Of a stretch of 64,000 nt of DNA, positions 35,445-44,374 are shown piece by piece (position 1 is the stretch's first letter; every line of letters begins with the position of its first letter). The DNA is from Maribacter sp. MJ134. GTDB lineage: Bacteria; Bacteroidota; Bacteroidia; Flavobacteriales; Flavobacteriaceae. Made by a program: the position numbers and the translations under genes. The stretch spans positions 3,038,001 to 3,102,000 of the forward strand of contig NZ_CP034570.1 in the NCBI RefSeq assembly GCF_003970695.1, written 5' to 3'. The notes below the pieces were generated by a model, which was not told the DNA's origin, did not search any database, and worked only from the letters and a program-made list of their open reading frames with translations.

Positions 35445-38400
35445 TTGCAGACGTACAACAAGATATTAACTAAGCTGAACGAATTTATTCGCAAGCACTA
35501 TACCCAAAAACTAATAAAAGGAGTGCTGCTTTTCTGCGCTTTTGGACTACTATTCTTTATGGCCGTAATGGGAGTGGAATACCTATTATGGCTTAGCTCC
35601 ACTGGGCGCTTTATTTTACTGCTTATTTTTATGGTCGTAGAATCTTTTCTGCTTTTTAATTATATCCTTAAGCCTCTTTTTTACCTGTTCAAAATAAAAC
35701 GCGGTATCTCCGTAAAGGATGCTGCAGAAATGATTGGCAAACATTTTACTACGGTAGGGGACAAGCTATATAATTTGTTGGATTTAGCGGAGAATAAAGA
35801 AAAATCTGAGTTGTTGCTTGCCAGTATAGACCAACGTTCCCATCAATTGAGCAGCATTTCCTTTTCCAGCGCTATTCACTATAAAGATGCCCTGAAGTAT
35901 GCAAATTACGCGGTAATTCCCTTACTAATCGCAGGTTTGGTCTATTTTTCCGGGAATTGGAGCTCATTTTTTGGATCCTATGAACGTGTAGTTAATTACG
36001 ACTTGGCATACGAGCCACCCGCTCCTTTTTCTTTTGAACTCTTATCCAGCGACTTAAGGGTAATTGAAAATGAGCCCTTTACTTTCCAGGTAACCACCAG
36101 GGGTGACATTAAACCGGAGAACATTTATCTAGTCCTCAACGGAAAAGAAATACTGCTGCAGGAAGAAAAAGGAATTCATCAATATACCCTATCTCCCCCA
36201 ATAGCATCCGGCTCGTTCCATTTTAAAGGAAATGAAGTGAATTCAAGGGAATATTTTATAGAAGCATTGAAAGCACCAGCAATAATGGATTTTGAGTTGG
36301 TGCTAGACTACCCCTCCTATCTTAAGAAGAACAGCGAGACCTTAAAAAGCACGGGGAACGCCATTTTACCAGAAGGCACTAAGGTTACTTGGAACATAGT
36401 GGGTCAGCATACCAAAAAAATTGATTTAATAACATCGGACACCGTCTTGTCTTTCAGCAGAGAAATCAACGATTTTACGTTCTCTAAAAGAATATATGGT
36501 GATTTTCCATATCAACTAACCACATCGAACGAGAATAGGACAGATTATGAAAAATTGGATTACAGTTTTAAAATAATCAAGGACGGCTATCCAAATATTA
36601 AAGTGACGCAGGTTTTGGATTCCTTAAATCCGAACATTGCCTATTATTCCGGCGAAGCCACGGATGATTACGGATTAAGGCGGGTTGACTTGGTTTATTA
36701 CGAACGCGGAAAGGAAAAAGAACAAAAAAGTATCACCATTTCCAGACCTAACAATGGGTTTGACCAATTCTACTATACCTATCCTTCCGGATTGCAAATC
36801 GAGGCAGGCAAAAATTACGACTATTACTTTTTAGCAACGGATAATGATGCCATTCATAACGGTAAGTCCACCAAAAGCCAAGTCTTTAGTAAGACGCTAT
36901 TAGATGATAACCAGTTGAAAAACAAAGACTTAGAATCTCAACAGGCACTGATAAACAACTTAGACAAGTCTTTGGAAAAAGCTAAAGAACAAAAGGATGC
37001 CCTTCAGGAACTCAATAAAGAACAAAAAGAGAAGAGCAGTCTCAACTTCAATGATCAAAATCAAGTAAAGGATTTCTTGCAGAAGCAGGAGCGACAAGAA
37101 GAGCTCATGCAGAAATTCAGCAAGGAATTAAAAGAAAACTTGAATAAAGGAAACAAGGACGACAAGTTGAATCAACTGCTCCAAGAGCGACTAGAACGCC
37201 AAGAAATAGAGGCTAAAAAGAATCAGAAGCTCCTTGAGGAACTCAATAAAGTCGCCGAAAAAATCAACAAGGAAGAATTGGTTAAACGTTTAGAAGAGTT
37301 AGGTAAAAAACAACAAAATTCCGAACGTAGTCTAGAACAACTTCTAGAACTGACCAAAAGGTATTATGTAACTGAAAAAGCCGCTCAATTGGCCACGGAT
37401 CTTCAAAAGCTTTCGGAAAAACAAAAAGAATTAGCAGAAGAGGCCATCACAGAAGCTACTGCGCTACGAGAACAAGAGGAGTTGAACAAGGAATTTGACA
37501 AAATCGCACAGGAACTCGAAGAATTACAAAAAGACAACGCCAATCTAAAAAAACCGCTTGATCTACAGATAGACCAAAACAAAAAACAGGGGGTCCAGGA
37601 AAATCAAGAAAAAGCCTTAGAGGAAATTCAAAAAAACGATGAAAATCCTTCAGCTAATACAGAGGAAAAGAAGGAATCAGCGGCCGAGGCTAAAAAAAAC
37701 CAAAAGGCAGCGTCAGATAAAATGAAAGAAATGAGCGAAGAGCTTAGCGACTCTTCCTCAAGTGGCGGAGGAGGGGGTTCTTCCGTTGCGGAGGATGCGG
37801 AAATGCTGCGTCAAATTTTGGATAACTTAATTATATTCTCCTTTAAGCAAGAAGCGCTATTTGACCAATTGAGTCAGCAGCAAGAAGAAGATGCGTCTCA
37901 ATACGCTAAAACCGTACGTAATCAAAACGAACTGAGGGGGTTATTCGAGCATGTGGATGACAGTTTATTCGCACTATCACTTCGTCAAGCAGAGCTGTCA
38001 GAGTTTGTTAATGAGCAGATTACGGAAGTCTACTACAACATTGACAAGTCGTTGGAAAGTATGGCGGACGGCCAAATATACCAAGGGGTATCTTACCAGA
38101 AATACGTACTTACAGCTTCCAACAGCCTTGCTGACTTCCTAGCGAAGGTCATGGATAACATGAATCAGAGTATGCAAATGGGAAAAGGACAGGGAGATAG
38201 TCAGGGAGGTTTCCAGTTGCCCGATATCATCAAGGGGCAAGAGTCGCTTGGAGAAAAAATGGGGAAATCAGGAGAACAAGGCAAGAGCGGCCAAAAAGGT
38301 GAAGGACAACAAGGTGAGCAAGGGCAAGAGGGAGCTAACGGGGAAAAAGGTGAAGGACAGCAAGGTAAAGACGGTCAGCAAGGCAAAGGCCAAGACGGCA

Positions 38401-38915
38401 AGGATGGTGAAGGTGCCGGTGGACAAGGTGAGGGAAGTCCCGAACAAGGAAACGGCCAAGGGAATACTGGCTCTGGAAACCAAGGTCTTTCTGAAGGGGA
38501 GTTGCAGGAAATCTATGAGATTTATCAAGAACAGCAACGTATCCGCCAAGAACTGGAACAACAATTGGAAAACATGATCAATTCCGGAGAGCGCAAATTA
38601 GGCGAAAAGTTAGTGCGTCAGATGGAAGATTTCGAGAATGATCTACTTGAAAACGGAATAACCCAGCGCACTATCAACAAAGCAAATACCATTCAGTATG
38701 AATTATTGAAATTAGAGAACGCTGCGCTAAAACAAGGACAAAAATCCCAACGCGAGAGCAATACTAATTTAAAAGACTTCGCTAACCCTATAACTACTAA
38801 GCCCTCATTATTAGATAATTATCGTAACGAAGTAGAAATTTTAAATAGACAAGCCTTACCTTTGCGCCAAAATTTTCAGAACAAGGTAAAAGCGTATTTT
38901 AAAGGCGATGATTAA
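35445..38915 (+). CDS. DUF4175 family large membrane/coiled-coil protein
   Basis: 1156 residues, starting at TTG (no in-frame ATG upstream fits, and MQTYNKILTKLNEFIRKHY looks like a family N-terminus). Two N-terminal membrane helices (about 25-45, 52-75) and a third near 160-175 precede a beta-rich extracytoplasmic region (about 190-490). A very long Lys/Glu/Gln coiled coil follows (500-780). Next is a Gly/Gln/Lys collagen-like low-complexity stretch (about 905-1020), then a final helical domain. Family DUF4175 is typical of Bacteroidetes; function unknown, probably envelope-associated. It overlaps ybeY by 8 bp. Confidence 0.82.
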   Translation: MQTYNKILTKLNEFIRKHYTQKLIKGVLLFCAFGLLFFMAVMGVEYLLWLSSTGRFILLLIFMVVESFLLFNYILKPLFYLFKIKRGISVKDAAEMIGKHFTTVGDKLYNLLDLAENKEKSELLLASIDQRSHQLSSISFSSAIHYKDALKYANYAVIPLLIAGLVYFSGNWSSFFGSYERVVNYDLAYEPPAPFSFELLSSDLRVIENEPFTFQVTTRGDIKPENIYLVLNGKEILLQEEKGIHQYTLSPPIASGSFHFKGNEVNSREYFIEALKAPAIMDFELVLDYPSYLKKNSETLKSTGNAILPEGTKVTWNIVGQHTKKIDLITSDTVLSFSREINDFTFSKRIYGDFPYQLTTSNENRTDYEKLDYSFKIIKDGYPNIKVTQVLDSLNPNIAYYSGEATDDYGLRRVDLVYYERGKEKEQKSITISRPNNGFDQFYYTYPSGLQIEAGKNYDYYFLATDNDAIHNGKSTKSQVFSKTLLDDNQLKNKDLESQQALINNLDKSLEKAKEQKDALQELNKEQKEKSSLNFNDQNQVKDFLQKQERQEELMQKFSKELKENLNKGNKDDKLNQLLQERLERQEIEAKKNQKLLEELNKVAEKINKEELVKRLEELGKKQQNSERSLEQLLELTKRYYVTEKAAQLATDLQKLSEKQKELAEEAITEATALREQEELNKEFDKIAQELEELQKDNANLKKPLDLQIDQNKKQGVQENQEKALEEIQKNDENPSANTEEKKESAAEAKKNQKAASDKMKEMSEELSDSSSSGGGGGSSVAEDAEMLRQILDNLIIFSFKQEALFDQLSQQQEEDASQYAKTVRNQNELRGLFEHVDDSLFALSLRQAELSEFVNEQITEVYYNIDKSLESMADGQIYQGVSYQKYVLTASNSLADFLAKVMDNMNQSMQMGKGQGDSQGGFQLPDIIKGQESLGEKMGKSGEQGKSGQKGEGQQGEQGQEGANGEKGEGQQGKDGQQGKGQDGKDGEGAGGQGEGSPEQGNGQGNTGSGNQGLSEGELQEIYEIYQEQQRIRQELEQQLENMINSGERKLGEKLVRQMEDFENDLLENGITQRTINKANTIQYELLKLENAALKQGQKSQRESNTNLKDFANPITTKPSLLDNYRNEVEILNRQALPLRQNFQNKVKAYFKGDD

Positions 38916-39330
38916 TTTTAACTACGAGCTAGACTTCACATTAAAAGACCCAAATAAATATATTGCCTGGATAAATCGCATCTGTGATTCTGAGGATACT
39001 GTAGTAAAGGAACTGAATTATATTTTTTGTGACGACGACTACCTTCTAGCTATTAATCAGAAATATCTGAAGCATGATACGTATACGGACATCATCACGT
39101 TCGATTATACAGAAAATGAATTTGTTTCCGGGGACATCTACATTTCTATTGAACGTGTTGCGGAGAATAGTTTAACCTATGCCGTTTCACTTGAAAACGA
39201 GTTGCTTCGTGTTATGGCACACGGTATACTACATCTTTTGGGTTTTAAGGACAAAGGAGCGAGTGATATCGCAATGATGCGAAAAAAGGAAGAAGAAAAA
39301 ATAAATCTGTTCCACGTGGAACAGCGGTAA
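38908..39330 (+). CDS. ybeY: endoribonuclease YbeY (16S rRNA maturation)
   Basis: 140 residues. The metal-binding motif reads HGILHLLGFKDK: the first two histidines of H-x3-H-x5-H are present, but the third is lysine, a variant I associate with Bacteroidetes YbeY. Upstream, KHDTYTDIITFDY and GDIYISIERV match the family. It is a zinc-dependent RNase in 16S rRNA 3' maturation and ribosome quality control. The last codons (LFHVEQR) are encoded within a perfect parS palindrome. Overlaps the DUF4175 gene by 8 bp and precedes mnmG by 3 bp: likely one operon. Confidence 0.92.
   Translation: MINFNYELDFTLKDPNKYIAWINRICDSEDTVVKELNYIFCDDDYLLAINQKYLKHDTYTDIITFDYTENEFVSGDIYISIERVAENSLTYAVSLENELLRVMAHGILHLLGFKDKGASDIAMMRKKEEEKINLFHVEQR
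39307..39324. promoter_or_regulatory. parS-like centromere site 1, inside ybeY
   Basis: The 18 bp perfect palindrome CTGTTCCACGTGGAACAG contains TGTTCCACGTGGAACA, which fits the ParB binding consensus (TGTTYCACGTGRAACA). It overlaps the 3' end of the ybeY coding sequence. Confidence 0.8.
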
Positions 39331-39333
39331 ATT

Positions 39334-41202
39334 ATGTTTGGAGAAAATTACGACGTTATTGTAGTAGGAGGTGGGCATGCTGGCGCAGAGGCAGCTGCCG
39401 CAGCTGCGAATATGGGTTCAAAAACCCTATTGGTAACGATGAACCTACAGACTATTGGTCAGATGTCTTGCAATCCCGCCATGGGCGGCATCGCAAAAGG
39501 ACAAATAGTACGAGAGATAGATGCGCTTGGCGGGTACAGTGGTATTGTTACAGATAAATCCGCGATTCAATTTAAAATGTTGAACAAGTCGAAAGGCCCC
39601 GCGATGTGGAGTCCTAGAGCACAAAACGACCGCATGCGCTTCGCTGAGGAATGGCGTCTAGCGCTTGAGAATACCCCCAACGTAGATTTCTATCAGGAAA
39701 TGGTTTCTGGTCTTTTAGTTGAAAAAGGTAAGATTGTCGGGGTACAGACGTCTCTAGGAATTCCTATTAAAGGAAAAGCCGTGGTTCTTACCAATGGCAC
39801 TTTCTTAAACGGATTGATACATATTGGCGAAAAACAGTTTGGCGGAGGACGATCGGGAGAAAAAGCTGCGACAGGCATTACCGAACAACTCACTTCCCTT
39901 GGTTTTGAAAGTGGACGTATGAAAACCGGCACTCCTCCACGTGTAGACGGACGCTCCTTAGATTATTCTAAAATGATACTACAACCAGGTGATGCCACTC
40001 CTGAAAAGTTTTCCTACACACCCACTGAAACTTTAAAAGTTCAGCGGGACTGTCATATGACCCATACCAGCAAACTGGTTCATGACCTTCTCCGCGAAGG
40101 CTTTGACCGTTCCCCTATGTTCAATGGTAGGATTCAAAGTATTGGGCCCAGATACTGCCCCTCTATTGAAGACAAAATAAATAGGTTTGCAGATAAGGAC
40201 AGTCATCAAATGTTTATTGAGCCAGAAGGATGGAACACAGTAGAGGTCTACGTAAATGGTTTTTCAACATCCCTGCCAGAGGATGTTCAGTTCAAAGCAT
40301 TACGTTCCGTGGTAGGTTTCGAAAAGGTGAAATTCTTTAGACCAGGTTACGCCATAGAATATGACTACTTTCCCCCAACACAATTAAAGCATACCTTAGA
40401 AACTAAGTTGATTGACAATTTATACTTCGCCGGACAGATAAACGGAACTACCGGGTATGAAGAGGCTGCATCTCAAGGACTGATGGCAGGTATCAATGCA
40501 CATCTAAAAATTAATAAAAAGGAACCTTTTATTCTCCAAAGAGACGAGGCTTATATCGGTGTACTTATAGACGACCTTATCACAAAAGGAACAGAAGAAC
40601 CTTACCGCATGTTTACCTCTAGGGCAGAATACAGAACCCTATTACGACAAGACAATGCCGATTTACGACTTACTCCCAAAGGGTATGATTTAGGATTAGC
40701 ATCCAAAGAACGTCTTACTCGAATGGAAGAAAAATTGAATAAGTCCAACCAGTTTGTAAAATTCTTCAAAGACACCAGCGTACTACCAAAGGATATAAAT
40801 CCTATCCTAGAAAGTGTAGACTCCAACACCGTAACACAATCGGATAAAATGTTCAAAGCCTTCTCAAGACCTAAGGTTACTATGGAGCATATGCTGCAAC
40901 TTGATGTCGTCTCTAATTTTGTTGAAACGAATGAATTGGACCGGGAAATCCTTGAGCAAACGGAAGTACAAGTCAAATACGCAGGATACATCGCTAAGGA
41001 GAAACTAAATGCAGACAAACTTCACCGTTTGGAATCTGTAAAAATTCCAACCAACTTCGATTACTCCAAACTAAAATCTTTATCCTTTGAGGCAAGAGAA
41101 AAACTATCGCATATTCAGCCGGTCACCATATCACAAGCTTCAAGAATTAGCGGTGTTACACCAAGCGATATTAGTGTGCTTCTCGTTTTCCTAGGCAGAT
41201 AA
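39334..41202 (+). CDS. mnmG: tRNA uridine-5-carboxymethylaminomethyl modification enzyme MnmG (GidA)
   Basis: 622 residues. The N-terminal FAD-binding dinucleotide fold is [18 protein letters not shown]. Family motifs are [36 protein letters not shown] and [14 protein letters not shown], with the C-terminal helical region ending YAGYIAKE and [20 protein letters not shown]. With MnmE it installs the cmnm5 group on U34 of several tRNAs using FAD and methylene-THF. It is flanked by two parS-like sites, a common location near the chromosome origin, and ends in a strong terminator. Confidence 0.98.
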   Translation: MFGENYDVIVVGGGHAGAEAAAAAANMGSKTLLVTMNLQTIGQMSCNPAMGGIAKGQIVREIDALGGYSGIVTDKSAIQFKMLNKSKGPAMWSPRAQNDRMRFAEEWRLALENTPNVDFYQEMVSGLLVEKGKIVGVQTSLGIPIKGKAVVLTNGTFLNGLIHIGEKQFGGGRSGEKAATGITEQLTSLGFESGRMKTGTPPRVDGRSLDYSKMILQPGDATPEKFSYTPTETLKVQRDCHMTHTSKLVHDLLREGFDRSPMFNGRIQSIGPRYCPSIEDKINRFADKDSHQMFIEPEGWNTVEVYVNGFSTSLPEDVQFKALRSVVGFEKVKFFRPGYAIEYDYFPPTQLKHTLETKLIDNLYFAGQINGTTGYEEAASQGLMAGINAHLKINKKEPFILQRDEAYIGVLIDDLITKGTEEPYRMFTSRAEYRTLLRQDNADLRLTPKGYDLGLASKERLTRMEEKLNKSNQFVKFFKDTSVLPKDINPILESVDSNTVTQSDKMFKAFSRPKVTMEHMLQLDVVSNFVETNELDREILEQTEVQVKYAGYIAKEKLNADKLHRLESVKIPTNFDYSKLKSLSFEAREKLSHIQPVTISQASRISGVTPSDISVLLVFLGR

Positions 41203-41209
41203 TAACGAT

Positions 41210-41225
41210 CGTTCCACGTGGAACA
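41210..41225. promoter_or_regulatory. parS-like centromere site 2, downstream of mnmG
   Basis: CGTTCCACGTGGAACA: 15 of 16 positions match site 1 and the palindromic core GTTCCACGTGGAAC is perfect. It lies 8 bp after the mnmG stop, 1.9 kb from site 1. Confidence 0.75.
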
Positions 41226-41230
41226 TTAAA

Positions 41231-41255
41231 AAGCCGTCTTCTTGGAAGACGGCTT
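41231..41255 (+). terminator. terminator of the mnmG operon
   Basis: Eleven-bp stem AAGCCGTCTTC / GAAGACGGCTT, 3 nt loop, followed by TTTGTG; A-run precedes it. Confidence 0.85.
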
Positions 41256-41310
41256 TTTGTGTTTATAAAACTTTCGATATTACTATCTTCGGTCCTTCTA
41301 GACATACAAT

Positions 41311-42135
41311 ATGTATACCTACTTAAAGACTAAAGATTACTTTCTAACTCAAGAAGAATTCGAACTTAAATACGATTCAGAATTTGAGATGCTCATTACA
41401 CATCCACAACCCAATAATTTATCTAAATATTACCAAAGCACCAATTACATATCTCATACCGACGACAACGACACGTTAATCGATAAGCTATACCACTATA
41501 TTAAAAAATACAGTCTTCGGAAAAAAATCCAATTAATAAATACGCTAGACGTCCCTAAAAAAACCATTTTAGATATTGGTGCCGGCACAGGTGATTTTCT
41601 TCTAGAAGCGTCCAAACAAAACTGGCTAACGAATGGAGTAGAACCCAATGAACAGGCAAGGACCAAAGCACATTCCAAAAAAATACCTCTAGAAACCTCC
41701 CTGACCAAGATTCAAAACAAGCAACATGTCATCACGCTATGGCATGTCCTAGAACATCTACCAAAACTAGAACAACAAATTATTGATATTACTAATCTCT
41801 TGGAGAGTGGGGGATATCTCATCATCGCCGTGCCCAATTACAAATCGCATGACGCAAAAAAATATAAGACTCATTGGGCTGCATATGATACTCCCAGACA
41901 TCTTTGGCATTTTTCTAGCACCTCTATTTCTCTTCTTTTTGAACCTAAAGGATATACCTTGAAAAACACATTACCCATGTATTTCGATTCATTTTATGTG
42001 TCTTTACTATCTGAAAAATACAGACATGGTAAAGCGAAGTATATGAATGCTTTTTTCACAGGATTGTATTCCAATATCAAAGCCACATTCAACGGCCAAT
42101 ACTCTTCTCTCATTTATATCCTTAAAAAAGACTAA
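41311..42135 (+). CDS. class I SAM-dependent methyltransferase
   Basis: 274 residues. The SAM-binding motif I is ILDIGAGTGDFLLEA (about residues 87-101). It is followed by GVEPNEQARTKA (acidic motif II) and ITLWHVLEHLPKLEQQI, the HVLEH motif shared with the Methyltransf_23/ubiquinone-type families. A PNYKSHDAKKYKTHWAAYDTPRHLWHF segment matches methyltransferases acting in surface polysaccharide or lipid pathways, but the substrate cannot be assigned. Alone in its unit; the following 240 bp is AT-rich with no recognisable gene. Confidence 0.82.
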   Translation: MYTYLKTKDYFLTQEEFELKYDSEFEMLITHPQPNNLSKYYQSTNYISHTDDNDTLIDKLYHYIKKYSLRKKIQLINTLDVPKKTILDIGAGTGDFLLEASKQNWLTNGVEPNEQARTKAHSKKIPLETSLTKIQNKQHVITLWHVLEHLPKLEQQIIDITNLLESGGYLIIAVPNYKSHDAKKYKTHWAAYDTPRHLWHFSSTSISLLFEPKGYTLKNTLPMYFDSFYVSLLSEKYRHGKAKYMNAFFTGLYSNIKATFNGQYSSLIYILKKD

Positions 42136-42346
42136 AACTTATTTTAAGCCCATCTACGGCCCTTTATTAAATACCTATATAAGAATACTTCAACAAGTTC
42201 AGATAAGCTCTCTGTTATCCTCTTTTAAGTTCTTTAATATCATTAATACTTATACTATATTCTAACTTCATAGATTATACTTATTTCAACTATTCTGTTG
42301 CTCTTACTTTAAGACAAAGTTATACCCACTATAAGAAAAGCTTTGC

Positions 42347-42354
42347 TATTTTTG
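42347..42354 (+). promoter_or_regulatory. -7 element upstream of the OmpH-like gene
   Basis: TATTTTTG matches TAnnTTTG, 22 nt before the ATG. No convincing TTTG at -33. Confidence 0.4.
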
Positions 42355-42376
42355 CCCAACTAAAATTTTAGCACTG

Positions 42377-42886
42377 ATGAAAAAACTAATGTTTACAATT
42401 TCTTGCCTTGCCGTTCTAGCCTCATGCAAACAAGAAAAAATCGGATATGTCGACAACGTAAAGTTGATGAACGATTACCAAGAGAAAATTGATGTTGAAG
42501 CAAAATTTAAAGTAAAAGCTGACGCTCTTACTAAAAAGAGGGATAGTATTTCTCAAGCTTTTCAGATAGAAGCACAAGCCTTTCAAGCTAAAGCACAAAA
42601 CATGTCTCAACAAAAAGCGCAAGAAGAATATGCTGTTTTTCAACAAAAGGGTCAATTCATGGGTCAACAACTTCAGCAAGAAGATCAACAACTTCAAGCA
42701 GAAGGTCAAGTTGAAATGGACAGCGTTGTAAAAAATGTAAAAAGAGAAATCGAAGCCTACGGTAAATCCAATGGTTACAGCTATATACTTGGCGGTGGTG
42801 ATGGTGGTAGTGTCCTTTATGGTACCGAAGCCAATGACCTTACTTCAGAAATAGTAAAAGCACTCAACGATAAATACAAAAAGTAG
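42377..42886 (+). CDS. OmpH/Skp-family periplasmic chaperone, lipoprotein form
   Basis: 169 residues. A lipoprotein signal with Cys 17 (LAVLASCKQE) is followed by KIGYVDNVKLMNDYQ, the Skp/OmpH N-terminal strand. A long Gln/Lys/Ala-rich helical hairpin comes next (FQIEAQAFQAKAQNMSQQKAQEEY), and the C-terminal strand contains YSYILGGGDGGSVLYGTEANDLT. Skp-like proteins hold unfolded outer membrane proteins in the periplasm; the Bacteroidetes lipoprotein variants probably do so tethered to a membrane. Flanked by a -7 promoter element and a terminator, so monocistronic. Confidence 0.85.
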   Translation: MKKLMFTISCLAVLASCKQEKIGYVDNVKLMNDYQEKIDVEAKFKVKADALTKKRDSISQAFQIEAQAFQAKAQNMSQQKAQEEYAVFQQKGQFMGQQLQQEDQQLQAEGQVEMDSVVKNVKREIEAYGKSNGYSYILGGGDGGSVLYGTEANDLTSEIVKALNDKYKK

Positions 42887-42909
42887 ATTATACTACATTT
42901 ATCAATTAC

Positions 42910-42930
42910 AAGCCGGTCTGAGACCGGCTT
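42910..42930. terminator. terminator between the OmpH-like and LysE-like genes
   Basis: AAGCCGGTCT / AGACCGGCTT stem with a single-base loop (21 bp), T-run on the plus strand; serves convergent genes. Confidence 0.85.
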
Positions 42931-42932
42931 TT

Positions 42933-43616
42933 TTAATCATCCTTCCTGATACCTTCTATTTTCTCTAGACCACTTTCTATTGTGAAGCGATCCCTAGGAA
43001 GAAATCCTTTAACTATTAAAACCATACCACATACTACCAAAATTAAACCTATTCCTTTCTTTATAAGATGTATCCGATTATTCGTAAGTTTTCGTTTTAA
43101 CTGCTTGGCTAACAGTATTTTAAAAATATCTGTAATAAAATATGAAAGCAACATTGTGGTGAAAAATACTCGTATGCGCACCGGCTCATTATCTAAACTT
43201 GGTCCAACAATAATGATAATACCCAACCAAAATACAAGTACCCCTATATTAATAAAATTCAAGAAAAAACCTTTGAAGAACAAACTGAAGTAATCATTGC
43301 TCCTCACCTTTAACCGTTTATCAATTGGTCTCTTAGTTCCTTGCTTAAAAAAGATAGTGATACCATATACTAAAAGAATAACGCCTCCAAAAACGTATAG
43401 ACCAGGTTGATTACTTAAATTTTCTAGCAGTTGGTAACTACTAAAGTATGCCGCTAGTATAAATATAATATCAGCTATAATAACACCAATATCGAAACTC
43501 AATGCTGCTCTAAAACCTTTGATTGCACTAGTTTCTAAAAGAATAAAAAACACAGGACCGATCATGAAACTTAATAAAAAGCCTAAAGGAATCGCAGCCT
43601 GTATATCTTCTAACAT
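42933..43616 (-). CDS. LysE-family transporter
   Basis: 227 residues with six hydrophobic segments. The N-terminus IQAAIPLGFLLSFMIGPVFFILLETSAIKGFRAALSFDIGVI carries the LysE/RhtB signature P..F......G...GF.A....D.G. The family exports amino acids or related metabolites; the substrate is unknown. It lies 6 bp downstream of the head-GIN gene and is probably co-transcribed with it. Confidence 0.82.
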   Translation of the reverse strand: MLEDIQAAIPLGFLLSFMIGPVFFILLETSAIKGFRAALSFDIGVIIADIIFILAAYFSSYQLLENLSNQPGLYVFGGVILLVYGITIFFKQGTKRPIDKRLKVRSNDYFSLFFKGFFLNFINIGVLVFWLGIIIIVGPSLDNEPVRIRVFFTTMLLSYFITDIFKILLAKQLKRKLTNNRIHLIKKGIGLILVVCGMVLIVKGFLPRDRFTIESGLEKIEGIRKDD

Positions 43617-43622
43617 TCTTTA

Positions 43623-44300
43623 CTACATTCTTTTTATCACTCCTCCGAATACCGTTTTTTCTTCCAATTTAGGAGGATTACCGTGAACCAAAACCTCTCC
43701 ACCCGCCTTTACGGCAGCCTTCACATATTCACTGGCATATATTTCCGCCTTAGACCCGGCATTGACATTTACAGTTGAAAACTTCGTTTTAAAATTCTTC
43801 CCTTCGTATACGCCACCTGTATTTATTTGAACATCTTGTAACTCAGAAAATCCGTTAGTCTCAATAACGCCACCCGAAACAGACTTAATAAGCATCTGTT
43901 CTACCTCCGCTGATACCGTTAATTCACCACCTTCTTGGGCTTTCAATTCTATAACATCTTGTTTAATGGTGCCCTCTGAATTAATCCTAGCGTCTTCGTT
44001 AACATCTATGACCATAATATCATCGGTATAATATAAATCTACAAACGTTTTATATCCACTGAATATTTTACCTATTTGCATTCGGATTTTAAGTACTCCA
44101 TCATTATTTACAATAGCTACCTTATCTGTACTTTCACCAGTAATAATCGCCTTGTTTTCAGAAGACCGTATAAGGTTGATGGACAATCCGTCAAAACCTT
44201 TAACCTCCGAAAATTTACTTAAGCTTTTGGTAATCTTATTATCCTGTCCGTTTCCTAAAAGTAAGTTTAAGCAGCACAATAACAAAACAACATGCTTCAT
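43623..44300 (-). CDS. head-GIN domain (DUF2807) exported protein
   Basis: 225 residues from ATG 44300; a TTG 6 nt upstream is less likely. Signal peptide (KHVVLLLCCLNLLLGNGQ). The rest is a beta-helical DUF2807/head-GIN domain: FDGLSINLIRSSENKAIITGESTD, DVNEDARINSEGTI and repeated GG.....G motifs. In Bacteroidetes these are common putative auto-transported or adhesin-like envelope proteins. Biochemical role unknown. Upstream member of a pair with the LysE-like gene. Confidence 0.8.
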   Translation of the reverse strand: MKHVVLLLCCLNLLLGNGQDNKITKSLSKFSEVKGFDGLSINLIRSSENKAIITGESTDKVAIVNNDGVLKIRMQIGKIFSGYKTFVDLYYTDDIMVIDVNEDARINSEGTIKQDVIELKAQEGGELTVSAEVEQMLIKSVSGGVIETNGFSELQDVQINTGGVYEGKNFKTKFSTVNVNAGSKAEIYASEYVKAAVKAGGEVLVHGNPPKLEEKTVFGGVIKRM

Positions 44301-44374
44301 AATCAATTAATTTGTATCCTACAAAAGGATAATTTTACAGCTCCCTATTAGCAAATAGCATACCATTATGAAAC

